From assembly GCF_040361195.1 (NCBI RefSeq), contig NZ_APNE01000005.1: a stretch of DNA of 64,000 nucleotides, one strand, 5' to 3'. Positions 32,722-40,244 of the stretch are shown piece after piece. How positions within the stretch are numbered: position 1 is the stretch's first letter; each line of letters opens with the position of its first letter. The DNA is from Salinisphaera hydrothermalis. GTDB lineage: Bacteria > Pseudomonadota > Gammaproteobacteria > Nevskiales > Salinisphaeraceae. A program made the translations under genes and the position numbers. The notes beneath the pieces were generated by a model. That model searched no databases. It was not told where the DNA came from and was given only the letters and a program-made list of their open reading frames with translations.

Positions 32722-33879
32722 ATGGGTAGAAGGCGAAGCGCTCGCTTCCGGCACCTACCGGATAATCTCGAGCCGGATCCACGACGGAACGCGACCTACT
32801 ATCGGTACAAAATGCCGGACGGTCGCCGCGTGCCCATGGGAAAGAACGAAGCGGCAGCCATCGACGCTGCGGTCGCGCTGAACCTGAAGTTTCGGCGTGA
32901 GGCCTCTAACTTGGTCGAAAAGGCGCTCGCCCAGCCGAAGTCATCCGCTCGCAACCCGGATTTCGACCAGCTGCTCGATGAGTACGAGAAACACCTGCGT
33001 GGTCGTGGCCTGGCCAAAGGCACCGTGGACGGCAAACTGATCAAGCTCCGCGAGTACCGCGAACGGTGGACGAATCGTACCGTACAGGAATTCGAGACCA
33101 TCGATATAAGCGGCCTCCTGAAAGAGAAGCCGCACCACGCCTACGGCAAACATCGCGTGCTGCTGTGCGACCTGTTCCAGTTCGCGAGCCACCAAGGATA
33201 CCGCGACGACAATCCGGCAGCCCGCACACTCGAGAAGCGCGGAAAGGCGCCACAGAAAGAACGTCAGCGGCACACTTGGGAAGGCTACTGCGCCACCTAC
33301 AAGGCCGCCGACCCATGGCTGCAGCGTGCGATGGGCATTGCCTTATATAGCCTGCAGCGTCGCCAGGATCTGTGCGCCCTGCATGTGGACGCGGTCGACC
33401 TCAAGCGCGGCACCTTCCGGGTGTTCCAGCAGAAGTCTCGAAACTACCAACGCCCCGTATACATCGAGATCGAAATGGGGCCCGAGCTACTCGAAGTCGT
33501 ACGTGCCTGTGTTCACTCGGACGTGCCGTGTCCTTATTTGCTACATCGCCGGCCCGTGCGAATCCAGAAGCGGGACCGGGAGGCCAAGCCGCACCCATTC
33601 GCCCTAACACTCGATTACCTGAGCAAGGCCTTCTCAGCCGCACGCGACAAAGCAGGAGCGTACAACCACCTGCCGGCAAATCAGCGGCCGACGCTTCACG
33701 AACTGCGTGCGCTCGGGATCCATCTCTACCGCGAGGCCGGCTTCGAGGATGAATACATCGGCGCCCTATCGGGCCACGCTGGTAAAAAGATGATCGATCA
33801 CTACGCTAAAGACCATGAAGAGCGAAAGCCGGTTTTTGTACAAGCGGGCCTCTCGTTGACTTCATTGGACCCTATTTGA
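32722..33879 (+). CDS. int: Lambda-type tyrosine recombinase (integrase)
   Basis: A 385-residue integrase. The N-terminal arm-binding domain (RRRSARFRHLPDNLEPDPRR followed by YYRYKMPDGRRVPMGKNEAAAI) matches the lambda-integrase N-domain; a SAM-like core-binding domain follows at about 80-170. Catalytic residues are visible as Arg213 (LQRRQDLCAL), His326-xx-Arg329 (LHELR), His352 (SGHAG) and nucleophile Tyr361 (DHYAKD). All are intact, so the enzyme could be active. It reads towards tRNA-Gly 730 bases downstream, the probable target of the element, and overlaps the convergent cargo gene by eight bases. Confidence 0.95.
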   Translation: MGRRRSARFRHLPDNLEPDPRRNATYYRYKMPDGRRVPMGKNEAAAIDAAVALNLKFRREASNLVEKALAQPKSSARNPDFDQLLDEYEKHLRGRGLAKGTVDGKLIKLREYRERWTNRTVQEFETIDISGLLKEKPHHAYGKHRVLLCDLFQFASHQGYRDDNPAARTLEKRGKAPQKERQRHTWEGYCATYKAADPWLQRAMGIALYSLQRRQDLCALHVDAVDLKRGTFRVFQQKSRNYQRPVYIEIEMGPELLEVVRACVHSDVPCPYLLHRRPVRIQKRDREAKPHPFALTLDYLSKAFSAARDKAGAYNHLPANQRPTLHELRALGIHLYREAGFEDEYIGALSGHAGKKMIDHYAKDHEERKPVFVQAGLSLTSLDPI

Positions 33880-34534
33880 TCCGTTTTAGGTAGGGTGAGC
33901 GCTGGCTTGCAGGTGCAGTTTTCGATTTGGGCCCGAATTCTTTCTCGCAAGAGCTTAGAATTTCGGCCATCTTCGCGAGGTACTCTTTCGCGAGCTCTTC
34001 TAAGGGTCGCTCCGATACCGCCTCTTCAAACTTGACCGGTATTTCAGCGAAAAATTGCTCCACCCTGACTTTGTCGCTCGGCAGCTTTACGTAGTACGGG
34101 ATCGTCGATCCGTCGCTTAATTCGACCATCCACCCGGATCCGCCATATTCGTCACCGATGAACCGGCTTATCGCTCCGCGCGGTGGCCGTCCCCAGGGTC
34201 GCGTGTCACCAGCATCAAGCTCAGCGACTATAACTCTCGTCGTGGTCGGCAAGCTCCCCTGCTTCAAAATTCGGTTACGAAGCTCGAGGAAGTACCCCAT
34301 CACGGGGTCCCCCTTCATTCGCTCTTGAATAGGCCCGTACCAATCTTCGAATCCAGCCACCTTTCCATTTAGGTTTTGTATGACAAAGGTCACGGAACGA
34401 CCAAAGACCGCTACGTTTCGCGCGCCGGCAAAGCGCCGCGGACCGTCGGCAGAGTCGAGGTCGTCAAGCCCAAGCTGAGCCGTTTCGAAAGTTGCACGCG
34501 CGTCTCGCAGAATATCGTCGACGCTTCTCGCCAT
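33872..34534 (-). CDS. Unknown cargo protein between integrase and tRNA
   Basis: A 220-residue soluble protein. It begins with a helical region containing LDDLDSADGPRRFAGARN and has YGPIQERMKGDPVMGYFLELRNRILKQG around residues 65-93. The ELRN segment is reminiscent of HEPN-type proteins, but the usual following His is missing, so I do not assign that family. The C-terminus is helical and basic. Lying convergent with int and next to a tRNA, it is typical cargo of an integrative element; a defence or toxin role is possible but not shown. Confidence 0.65.
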   Translation of the reverse strand: MARSVDDILRDARATFETAQLGLDDLDSADGPRRFAGARNVAVFGRSVTFVIQNLNGKVAGFEDWYGPIQERMKGDPVMGYFLELRNRILKQGSLPTTTRVIVAELDAGDTRPWGRPPRGAISRFIGDEYGGSGWMVELSDGSTIPYYVKLPSDKVRVEQFFAEIPVKFEEAVSERPLEELAKEYLAKMAEILSSCEKEFGPKSKTAPASQRSPYLKRIK

Positions 34535-34609
34535 CCTATCCCCAATTTCTCGCTTGCTTTACCCCACAAATTCCCCGAAAATTCCCCACAAGGTGATGTA
34601 AGTCCCTGC

Positions 34610-34685
34610 GCGGCAGTAGCTCAGTTGGTAGAGCGCGACCCTCCCACGGTCGAGGTCGCGAGTTCGAATCTCGTCTGCCGCTCCA
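34610..34685 (+). tRNA. tRNA-Gly (anticodon CCC)
   Basis: A complete 76-base cloverleaf. The acceptor stem GCGGCAG pairs with CTGCCGC at 34675-34681, followed by T and an encoded CCA. The D-loop has AGCTCAGTTGGTAGAGC, the anticodon loop CTCCCAC gives CCC, and the T-arm has GTTCGAATC. It lies immediately right of the xis/int element and left of conserved chromosome, so it is the likely integration landmark. The integrase is on its 5' side, which is the less usual arrangement. Confidence 0.97.
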
Positions 34686-34703
34686 TTCTATTTCGTTCCG
34701 CGA

Positions 34704-35264
34704 TCACGACCGCTGCTTGAGCAGATGGCGTTGTTGCAGCGCGTGGGTCACGGCGCGCGCGACGCGCTTGGCGCGAGTGGCTGGCTCCTCGTTGCTCTTG
34801 CGCCCTTCGATGGCGAAGCGCGCGACCACTTTCTGGCTCTTGATATCGATCAGGCTGACCCGGTATCCCGGCCGGCCCGAGGCCAGGATGCGGCGCGAAT
34901 CGGCGCTAGGATCGAGCAATTCGATCATGACGACGGCCTGGGCGCCGCTGCCGATTGCGGCACGCCGACGGCTCGCACCGTTCTGCGGCGCGGTGGGCGA
35001 CGCGGCATCGAGCATGGTTTCGCAGGCGTGCCCGGCGGCCAGCAGCTGGCGACACATGGCTTTCTCGTACGCGCCCTCGACCGCCAGATCGCTAAATGCG
35101 CCGTAGGCGAGAAAGCCGTCGTAGCGGGCATTGTGCGCGCCCGGGGCGATAAAGCTCTGGGTGGGTAGCCCAGCACAAGCCGTCATGCCGACAGGCAGAG
35201 CCAGACACAAGACGAGCGTGGCGATACGTCGTGCGCCGACGCGAAACAAAGCATTCGTGATCAT
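34704..35264 (-). CDS. Putative lipoprotein, unknown function
   Basis: A 186-residue protein with a signal peptide and lipobox (LCLALPVGMTACAGL), so it should be attached to the outer or inner membrane after cleavage before Cys30. The mature part has PTQSFIAPGAHNARYDGFLAYGAF and a C-terminal GYRVSLIDIKSQKVVARFAIEG strand pair, a pattern of small periplasmic beta proteins. No catalytic motif or named family is recognised. It stands alone between tRNA-Gly and the ArsA unit. Confidence 0.7.
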   Translation of the reverse strand: MITNALFRVGARRIATLVLCLALPVGMTACAGLPTQSFIAPGAHNARYDGFLAYGAFSDLAVEGAYEKAMCRQLLAAGHACETMLDAASPTAPQNGASRRRAAIGSGAQAVVMIELLDPSADSRRILASGRPGYRVSLIDIKSQKVVARFAIEGRKSNEEPATRAKRVARAVTHALQQRHLLKQRS

Positions 35265-35314
35265 GGCGCAAGGCTAGCCGTAATGCTCGACGCTCGCCAG
35301 TCGTTGAACATGCT

Positions 35315-36283
35315 TCAACCGGTCGCGATCGTTGGCTCGGGTAGGCGTTCGGCCAGTTTTTCGAGCTGGGCGCGGCCTACAATATCGCGCGCGCTTTGAG
35401 CGACTTCGACCAGCGTTCGCTTGGCAAAGCGTTCGCGGATCTCAGCCAGATACTCGTCCTGTTGCGCGACCCGCTCGGCCACGAACGCGCTCTGCGTATC
35501 GGCCGGCCACAAGCGATTGACGAACAACTCACCGACCGGTATGCCCGCCTCGCCCAACTGGTCGATCAAGCGCACGGTTTCCTCGATCGGCAGCCGCTCA
35601 GCCAGCAGGACCGGGTGAAACAGCGCCTCGCGATGCAGGCGCTGTCGGGCGCGGGTGAAGCGATCGGCGCGCTGGCGTAAGCGCGAGAGCACGCGGTCGT
35701 CGCGATCCGGCTCCGACACCCCCGCCATCGAGCGCCACATACCCTGCAGCCGGTTCACTTTGGCGCGCTGGCCAGCCAGGCCTTCCACCCAGGCTCCCAG
35801 CATCGACGGCAGGGTCAGCAGACGCAGCGTATGCCCGGTCGGCGCGGTATCGAACACGATCCGGTCGTAATCGCCCGGGGCGCTGTCCATAAGCCGCGTG
35901 AAGCGGTCGAACAACGCCGACTCGGCGGTGCCCGGCGCCTGTACGGCCAGTTTGAGATGCCGGTCCAGTGCCGGCAGCACGGCTTTCGATACCGCCTCAC
36001 GGGCGTCCTCGCGAATCGATTCGACATAGCGCTCGGCGTCCGCCGTGGGGTCGATTTCCATCGCCCAAAGATTGTCGCCGGCCGGGGTCGGCTCGTCGCC
36101 GAGCCGCGTGTCGAGCAGATCAGATACGGAGTGCGCCGGGTCGGTGGAGACCAACAGCACGCGATCGCCGCCGGCCGCCAGGCGCAGGGCGTGGGCCGCC
36201 GCCAGCGTGGTCTTGCCGACGCCACCCTTGCCGCCGAAGAGAAAAAAACGGGTCGGCTCGTCGTGCGCGTGTTTGGCTGCCAT
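35315..36283 (-). CDS. ArsA/GET3-family anion-transporting ATPase
   Basis: A 322-residue P-loop ATPase with the deviant Walker A GGKGGVGKTT at 17-26, LLVSTDPAHSVSDLLDTRLGDEP (switch I region), and DTAPTGHTLRLLTLP (switch II), the signature of the ArsA/Get3 group. No arsenic operon partners (arsR, arsB) are present. Its ATG overlaps the stop of the cory-CC-star gene (TGATG), and it belongs to one unit with the CstA transporter. In actinobacteria the same trio occurs, which suggests a role in delivery or regulation of that transporter; this is inference. Confidence 0.9.
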   Translation of the reverse strand: MAAKHAHDEPTRFFLFGGKGGVGKTTLAAAHALRLAAGGDRVLLVSTDPAHSVSDLLDTRLGDEPTPAGDNLWAMEIDPTADAERYVESIREDAREAVSKAVLPALDRHLKLAVQAPGTAESALFDRFTRLMDSAPGDYDRIVFDTAPTGHTLRLLTLPSMLGAWVEGLAGQRAKVNRLQGMWRSMAGVSEPDRDDRVLSRLRQRADRFTRARQRLHREALFHPVLLAERLPIEETVRLIDQLGEAGIPVGELFVNRLWPADTQSAFVAERVAQQDEYLAEIRERFAKRTLVEVAQSARDIVGRAQLEKLAERLPEPTIATG

Positions 36284-36546
36284 CAACAGCACACCCCAGC
36301 TTCGGGAAACGTTTCCATGCCCATGCGCTGGTGCCAGTGATGAAACGCCTCGATCAGATCCGGGTAGAGCTCCAGCGCGAAATAATCGGCCGGCCCCGGG
36401 ATACCCAGCGCCTCAAGAAACAGCAGGGCCACGAGCACGTCTTCTTCCTTGCGCGCCTCACGCGCGATGCTCGCTCGCCAGGGCGCGACGAACAGTTCGT
36501 CGTGATAGCTGTTGATGCGACGCCAGAGACTCTTGTCGTCTGCCAT
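36283..36546 (-). CDS. cory-CC-star protein
   Basis: An 87-residue helical protein (RRINSYHDELFVAPWRASIAREARKEEDVLVALLFLEALGIPGP as anchor for the family core) that ends directly with Cys-Cys and the stop codon. This C-terminal CC followed by the stop is the hallmark that gives the family its name. It is coupled by a one-base overlap to the ArsA-like ATPase downstream, and lies 56 bases after the 141-residue CC-motif gene. The terminal Cys pair could bind metal or be modified. Molecular function is unknown. Confidence 0.85.
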   Translation of the reverse strand: MADDKSLWRRINSYHDELFVAPWRASIAREARKEEDVLVALLFLEALGIPGPADYFALELYPDLIEAFHHWHQRMGMETFPEAGVCC

Positions 36547-36602
36547 GCGGCCTCCGCTCGGCCCGTCGAAAATGGAATCGCACGGCTGACGCCGTTACGG
36601 CC

Positions 36603-37028
36603 TCAGGCGGCGTGCGAGGCGTGCAACTTTGCCATGATCGTAGCCACGACCACCTCGGGCTCCGGTAACACACCCGAGTACAGGACTTCGCCGTCGAGCA
36701 CCACGGCCGCGGCCGCGCCCGCGCGCGTCAAACTCCTCAACGACGCGCCGACACCGCGCCCGGCCCGACGCGAGGCGCGCCAAACCGCCGGATACAGCCA
36801 GATCGTATTGCGCGGGTCGACGACATCGATTTCCAGCCCCGGCGCGGCGCGCTCCAGACGCCGGTAAACCACGCCGATCGATGCCATCACGGCGCGGCTA
36901 TGAGCATAGTCGGCCGCGCCGCCCAGGTCGGTATGCGCCTCGCCGAGCCGGCCACAGCAGCCGGAGCCGCTGTGCTGGGCATCCTGCTCGCGAACGAGCA
37001 TCAGACGATGGCCGGTGCCGACGGTCAT
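36603..37028 (-). CDS. CC-motif hypothetical protein of the CstA unit
   Basis: A 141-residue cytosolic protein. The start at 37028 overlaps the cstA stop as ATGA. Near the N-terminus is SGSGCCGRLG; the rest is an alpha/beta domain with IDVVDPRNTIWLYPAVW and VVLDGEVLYSGVLPEPEVVV, which looks thioredoxin-like or like a small redox fold. The adjacent cory-CC-star protein also ends in Cys-Cys, so the unit may carry out metal or thiol chemistry coupled to CstA. No named family recognised. Confidence 0.75.
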   Translation of the reverse strand: MTVGTGHRLMLVREQDAQHSGSGCCGRLGEAHTDLGGAADYAHSRAVMASIGVVYRRLERAAPGLEIDVVDPRNTIWLYPAVWRASRRAGRGVGASLRSLTRAGAAAAVVLDGEVLYSGVLPEPEVVVATIMAKLHASHAA

Positions 37029-38734
37029 GACTCGTCGGCGACCTCGGCCCGGCGCTCTCCGCGCTGGCGGTTGAGCGCGGTCACGGCTTCCACGATCAAC
37101 CAGGCGGTCAGGACGGCGATGGCCGCGTCCATGATCAACAGCATCCAGCTGCCTTCCTGCAGGAAGGAGATCAGGTTGAGCACCAGCGCCCAGCTGGTCA
37201 TGAACAACAGGAACGTTAGCGGCACGATCGCGGCCAGCGGATTGCGGTTGCGCGACATCACCCAAACGCTGATCACGGACAGGGCCAGACCGGCCGTGAG
37301 CTGGTTGGTCGTGCCGAACAGCGTCCAGAGCTGGCCGAAGGCGAAGCCCTTGCCGCCCGCGCTGTCGCCGCCCGGCACCAAGGCCAGCGCGAGCGGAATG
37401 ACGACCGCCAACGTGGTGAGCACGGTGGTCTTGCCGACCAGGCTACGGAAACCCGCCAATTCGGCGATTTCTTCGAGGATATAGCGCTGCAGGCGCACGC
37501 CGGTATCCATGGTGGTACCAGCAAAGGTCACGACCACGACCACGGCGAAGGACGCGCCTAGCTGCGCATCGATCCCCAGGTTGGACAGGAAGTGCCCGAC
37601 GCCGTCGACGAAATGCCCGAGGGCGCCGCCCGAGGCCGCGCCAAAGCTGGAATAAGCCGAGCTCCAGTCGGCGGCCGAGCCCAGCCCGGCCGTGCAGGCC
37701 AGAATGGCCGCCAGCGCCAGCGAGCCTTCACCCAGCGAGCCGCAGTAACCGATGTAGCGGGCGTCGGTTTCCTTGTCGATCTGCTTGGACGTCGTGCCCG
37801 AAGCCACGAGGCTGTGGAAACCCGAGATCGCGCCGCAGGCGATGGTGATGAACAGATACGGGAACCATTGCTTGGTATCGGCGGCGACATGGTTCACAGC
37901 CGGGGCGACAATCTGGTCCCAGCCCACGATCACGCCGGCGAAGATCACCACCAACGCGACGAGCAGCTGCTGGCCATTGATGTAGTCACGCGGTTGCAGC
38001 AACAGCCACACCGGCAGACGCGAAGCGAACCAGGTATAGGCAAAGATCAGGATGATCCAGGTAGTCCGGACCGACAGCCCGAGCAGATTCGCCAGACCAT
38101 CGATATGGATCGGGTAGGCCTGCCCGACCGGGATCGCGGCATACAGCAAGACCAGGCCGATGATCGACGGGATCAGCACCGCGCCCTTCATGCGATAGAC
38201 CCACTGCCCGATGCACATGGCGATCGGAATCACGATCACGGCCGGAATCACCGACCCCGGATGCGCCTGGAACAGAATCGCCATCACCACGCCGAACACG
38301 GCGTTCACCAGCGTCAGCAGAAAGAAGATGATGAGCAGGAACAACGTGCTCGCCCGCGCCGAGATGACCTTGCCCGAGAGCGTGCCGATGTTCTGGCCGC
38401 GGTTGCGGGCCGAGGTCACGATGGCGCCGAAGTCGTGCACGCCGGCCCCGAAGATGGTGCCCAGAATCACCCAGGCGATGGCCGGCAGCCAGCCCCAGTA
38501 CACGGCGATCGCGGGCCCCACGATCGGCGCGGCACCCGCTACGGCCGTGAAGTGGTGACCGAGCAGGATATGCTTGTTGGTGGGCACGAAATCCACGCCG
38601 TCGGAAAACTCGTGCGACGGCGTCTTGAAGTTCGGGTCCAGCGCATAAACCCGTTCGGCCAGATACTTCGAATAGAAGCGGTAGCCCAGATAAAAGGCCC
38701 CCAGCGTAATCACGATCAGATAAAAAGCCGGCAT
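37025..38734 (-). CDS. cstA: CstA-family carbon starvation (pyruvate/peptide) transporter
   Basis: A 569-residue transporter with about sixteen helices and the family's N-terminal half (YSKYLAERVYALDPNFKTPSHEFSDGVDFVP as an anchor, then HHFTAVAGAAPIVGPAIAV, GTIFGAGVHDFGAI). CstA and BtsT family members import pyruvate or peptides by proton symport. Partners downstream on the same strand are the CC-motif protein, cory-CC-star and an ArsA-like ATPase; YbdD, the usual enterobacterial partner, is absent. The start is ATG 38734. The upstream interval carries the CTAG-flanked MITE, which could affect its promoter. Confidence 0.95.
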   Translation of the reverse strand: MPAFYLIVITLGAFYLGYRFYSKYLAERVYALDPNFKTPSHEFSDGVDFVPTNKHILLGHHFTAVAGAAPIVGPAIAVYWGWLPAIAWVILGTIFGAGVHDFGAIVTSARNRGQNIGTLSGKVISARASTLFLLIIFFLLTLVNAVFGVVMAILFQAHPGSVIPAVIVIPIAMCIGQWVYRMKGAVLIPSIIGLVLLYAAIPVGQAYPIHIDGLANLLGLSVRTTWIILIFAYTWFASRLPVWLLLQPRDYINGQQLLVALVVIFAGVIVGWDQIVAPAVNHVAADTKQWFPYLFITIACGAISGFHSLVASGTTSKQIDKETDARYIGYCGSLGEGSLALAAILACTAGLGSAADWSSAYSSFGAASGGALGHFVDGVGHFLSNLGIDAQLGASFAVVVVVTFAGTTMDTGVRLQRYILEEIAELAGFRSLVGKTTVLTTLAVVIPLALALVPGGDSAGGKGFAFGQLWTLFGTTNQLTAGLALSVISVWVMSRNRNPLAAIVPLTFLLFMTSWALVLNLISFLQEGSWMLLIMDAAIAVLTAWLIVEAVTALNRQRGERRAEVADES

Positions 38735-38848
38735 GCGCGTTCCTCGACGGCAAAATCATTGGATACAACGGAATACCGACAGGATACCGGCCGGGTCCGA
38801 AGCCCCGACAGTCGACTAATGTCGAACCACGCCGCGCTTGAACTCTAG

Positions 38849-39129
38849 GGCGTGTTGAGGTTCCGTGCGAGCGCCGCGTTGGCGTCCGCAAATCGTGTCA
38901 GGCAAGGCGCGAGTCGCCGCGTCGTGGCGCGCCACGACCCAGACTCGCAACGCCGCCGGGCGCCCCTGGTTAATTTTTTATGGGCGGCCCAACCCTTCGG
39001 GACAAGCGCTGTTTTGCGGCAATACAGCGTTGTCGCTCTCTCGCGTAGAACAACTACGCCACGTTCGCTACGCCTCGTCTTGCCGCAAAACAGCGCTTGG
39101 CGCGGACGCGCACGAAACCTCAACACGCC
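38849..39129. mobile_element. 281-bp MITE with CTAG target duplication
   Basis: A non-coding element flanked by CTAG (38845-38848 and 39130-39133). Its terminal inverted repeats GGCGTGTTGAGGTT... match over about 22 bases with one mismatch. The first seven bases GGCGTGT equal those of one end of the IS at 2659-3492, which uses the same target, so an IS5-group transposase probably moves it. Inside are a second 20-bp inverted repeat, CAAGCGCTGTTTTGCGGCAA (39003-39022 and 39080-39099), and the palindrome GTCGTGGCGCGCCACGAC. Both strands are open over most of its length, but this follows from the symmetry. Confidence 0.8.
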
Positions 39130-39134
39130 CTAGG

Positions 39135-40244
39135 CTAAGCCGTGCCGCACACCGTGCAATGCGGGTTACCCGGCAGGCTCAAGGTCCGCCAGCGCTGGGT
39201 TCGCACATCCAGCGACAACAGCTTGCCGGCGAGCGTGTCGGGCATACCGACGATCAGCTTGATGGCTTCAAGCGCCTGGATCGTGCCGACGATGCCGGGC
39301 ACCGCGCCGATTACGCCGGCCTCGGCGCAGGTCGGCGCGCTGCCGGCCGGCGGAGCTTCCGCGAACAGGCAGCGATAGCACGGCTGTCCGCCGGCCGGAA
39401 ACACGCCCACCTGCCCGTTGAACCGCTCGACCGCCCCGTAGACCAGCGCAATGTTCGCGGCCACGCAGGCATCGTTGATCGCATAGCGCGCCGAGAAGTT
39501 GTCCGAACCGTCGACTACCAACTCATAGCCGGCCACCAGCTCGGCCGCGTTGTCGGGACCAACGCGTGTCTCGATTGGCTCGATTTCGATCGCGGGATTT
39601 AACGCGCTGAGCGTGGCCTGGGCCGAGCGCACTTTGGGCTGGCCGACCGAGGCATCGCGATGCAGGATCTGGCGATGCAGGTTGGAGCGATCGACCGTGT
39701 CGTGATCGACGATTCCCAGATGCCCCACCCCGGCCGCGGCCAGATACAGCGCCGCCGGACTGCCCAACCCGCCGGCACCAATCACGAGCACACGCGCATC
39801 GCGCAGCTTGGTCTGTCCGCCCTCACCCACCTCGGGCAGCGTGAGCTGGCGCGCATAGCGCGCCCGGTCGCCGGCATCGAGCATGGCCGGCATTTCGAAC
39901 GGGAGCCCGGCGTCTTTCCAGCCGTCAAAACCGCCGGCCACCGAACGCACGTCGGTATAGCCGAGCTGTCGCAACTGATCGGCCGCCAGCAGCGAGCGCG
40001 AACCGGAGGCACAGAGCAACAACAACGTATCGTCGGCCGCGGCGCCCTCGCGTTCCAGGCGCATCTCCAGAAAGCCCCGGCCGAGCGGCTTCGCGCCGAC
40101 CGGCGTGCCCTGGGCGATTTCATCAGCTTCCCGGATATCGATCAGCCAGGCGCCGGCCTCGGCAAGCCGCTTGGCCTCGCCCGGCTCGACCGGCGGCCGC
40201 GCCTCACGCAGCGCGGCAAGACGTTCTCGAACGGAAATACTCAT
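39135..40244 (-). CDS. moeB: Rhodanese-MoeB fusion, molybdopterin-synthase adenylyltransferase
   Basis: A 369-residue protein. Residues 20-118 form a rhodanese domain with active Cys78 (LLCASGSRS); residues 125-369 are a ThiF/MoeB adenylyltransferase with GAGGLGS at 157-163, RSNLHRQILH, and zinc-binding CYRC and CTVC pairs. MoeB activates the MoaD C-terminus for sulfur transfer in molybdopterin synthesis, so it supports NarG. The rhodanese sits at the N-terminus, the reverse of eukaryotic MOCS3 where it is C-terminal. Its ATG overlaps the stop of rmuC (ATGA), so the two are coupled. Confidence 0.93.
   Translation of the reverse strand: MSISVRERLAALREARPPVEPGEAKRLAEAGAWLIDIREADEIAQGTPVGAKPLGRGFLEMRLEREGAAADDTLLLLCASGSRSLLAADQLRQLGYTDVRSVAGGFDGWKDAGLPFEMPAMLDAGDRARYARQLTLPEVGEGGQTKLRDARVLVIGAGGLGSPAALYLAAAGVGHLGIVDHDTVDRSNLHRQILHRDASVGQPKVRSAQATLSALNPAIEIEPIETRVGPDNAAELVAGYELVVDGSDNFSARYAINDACVAANIALVYGAVERFNGQVGVFPAGGQPCYRCLFAEAPPAGSAPTCAEAGVIGAVPGIVGTIQALEAIKLIVGMPDTLAGKLLSLDVRTQRWRTLSLPGNPHCTVCGTA

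Noticed and set aside
35315..36283. Arsenical pump ATPase ArsA for arsenite resistance
   Set aside because: It is single-domain and there are no arsR, arsB or arsD genes nearby; the neighbours are cory-CC-star and CstA.
38845..39133. Two opposing 93-residue proteins
   Set aside because: Both frames arise from the symmetry of the MITE; the residues follow its inverted repeats.
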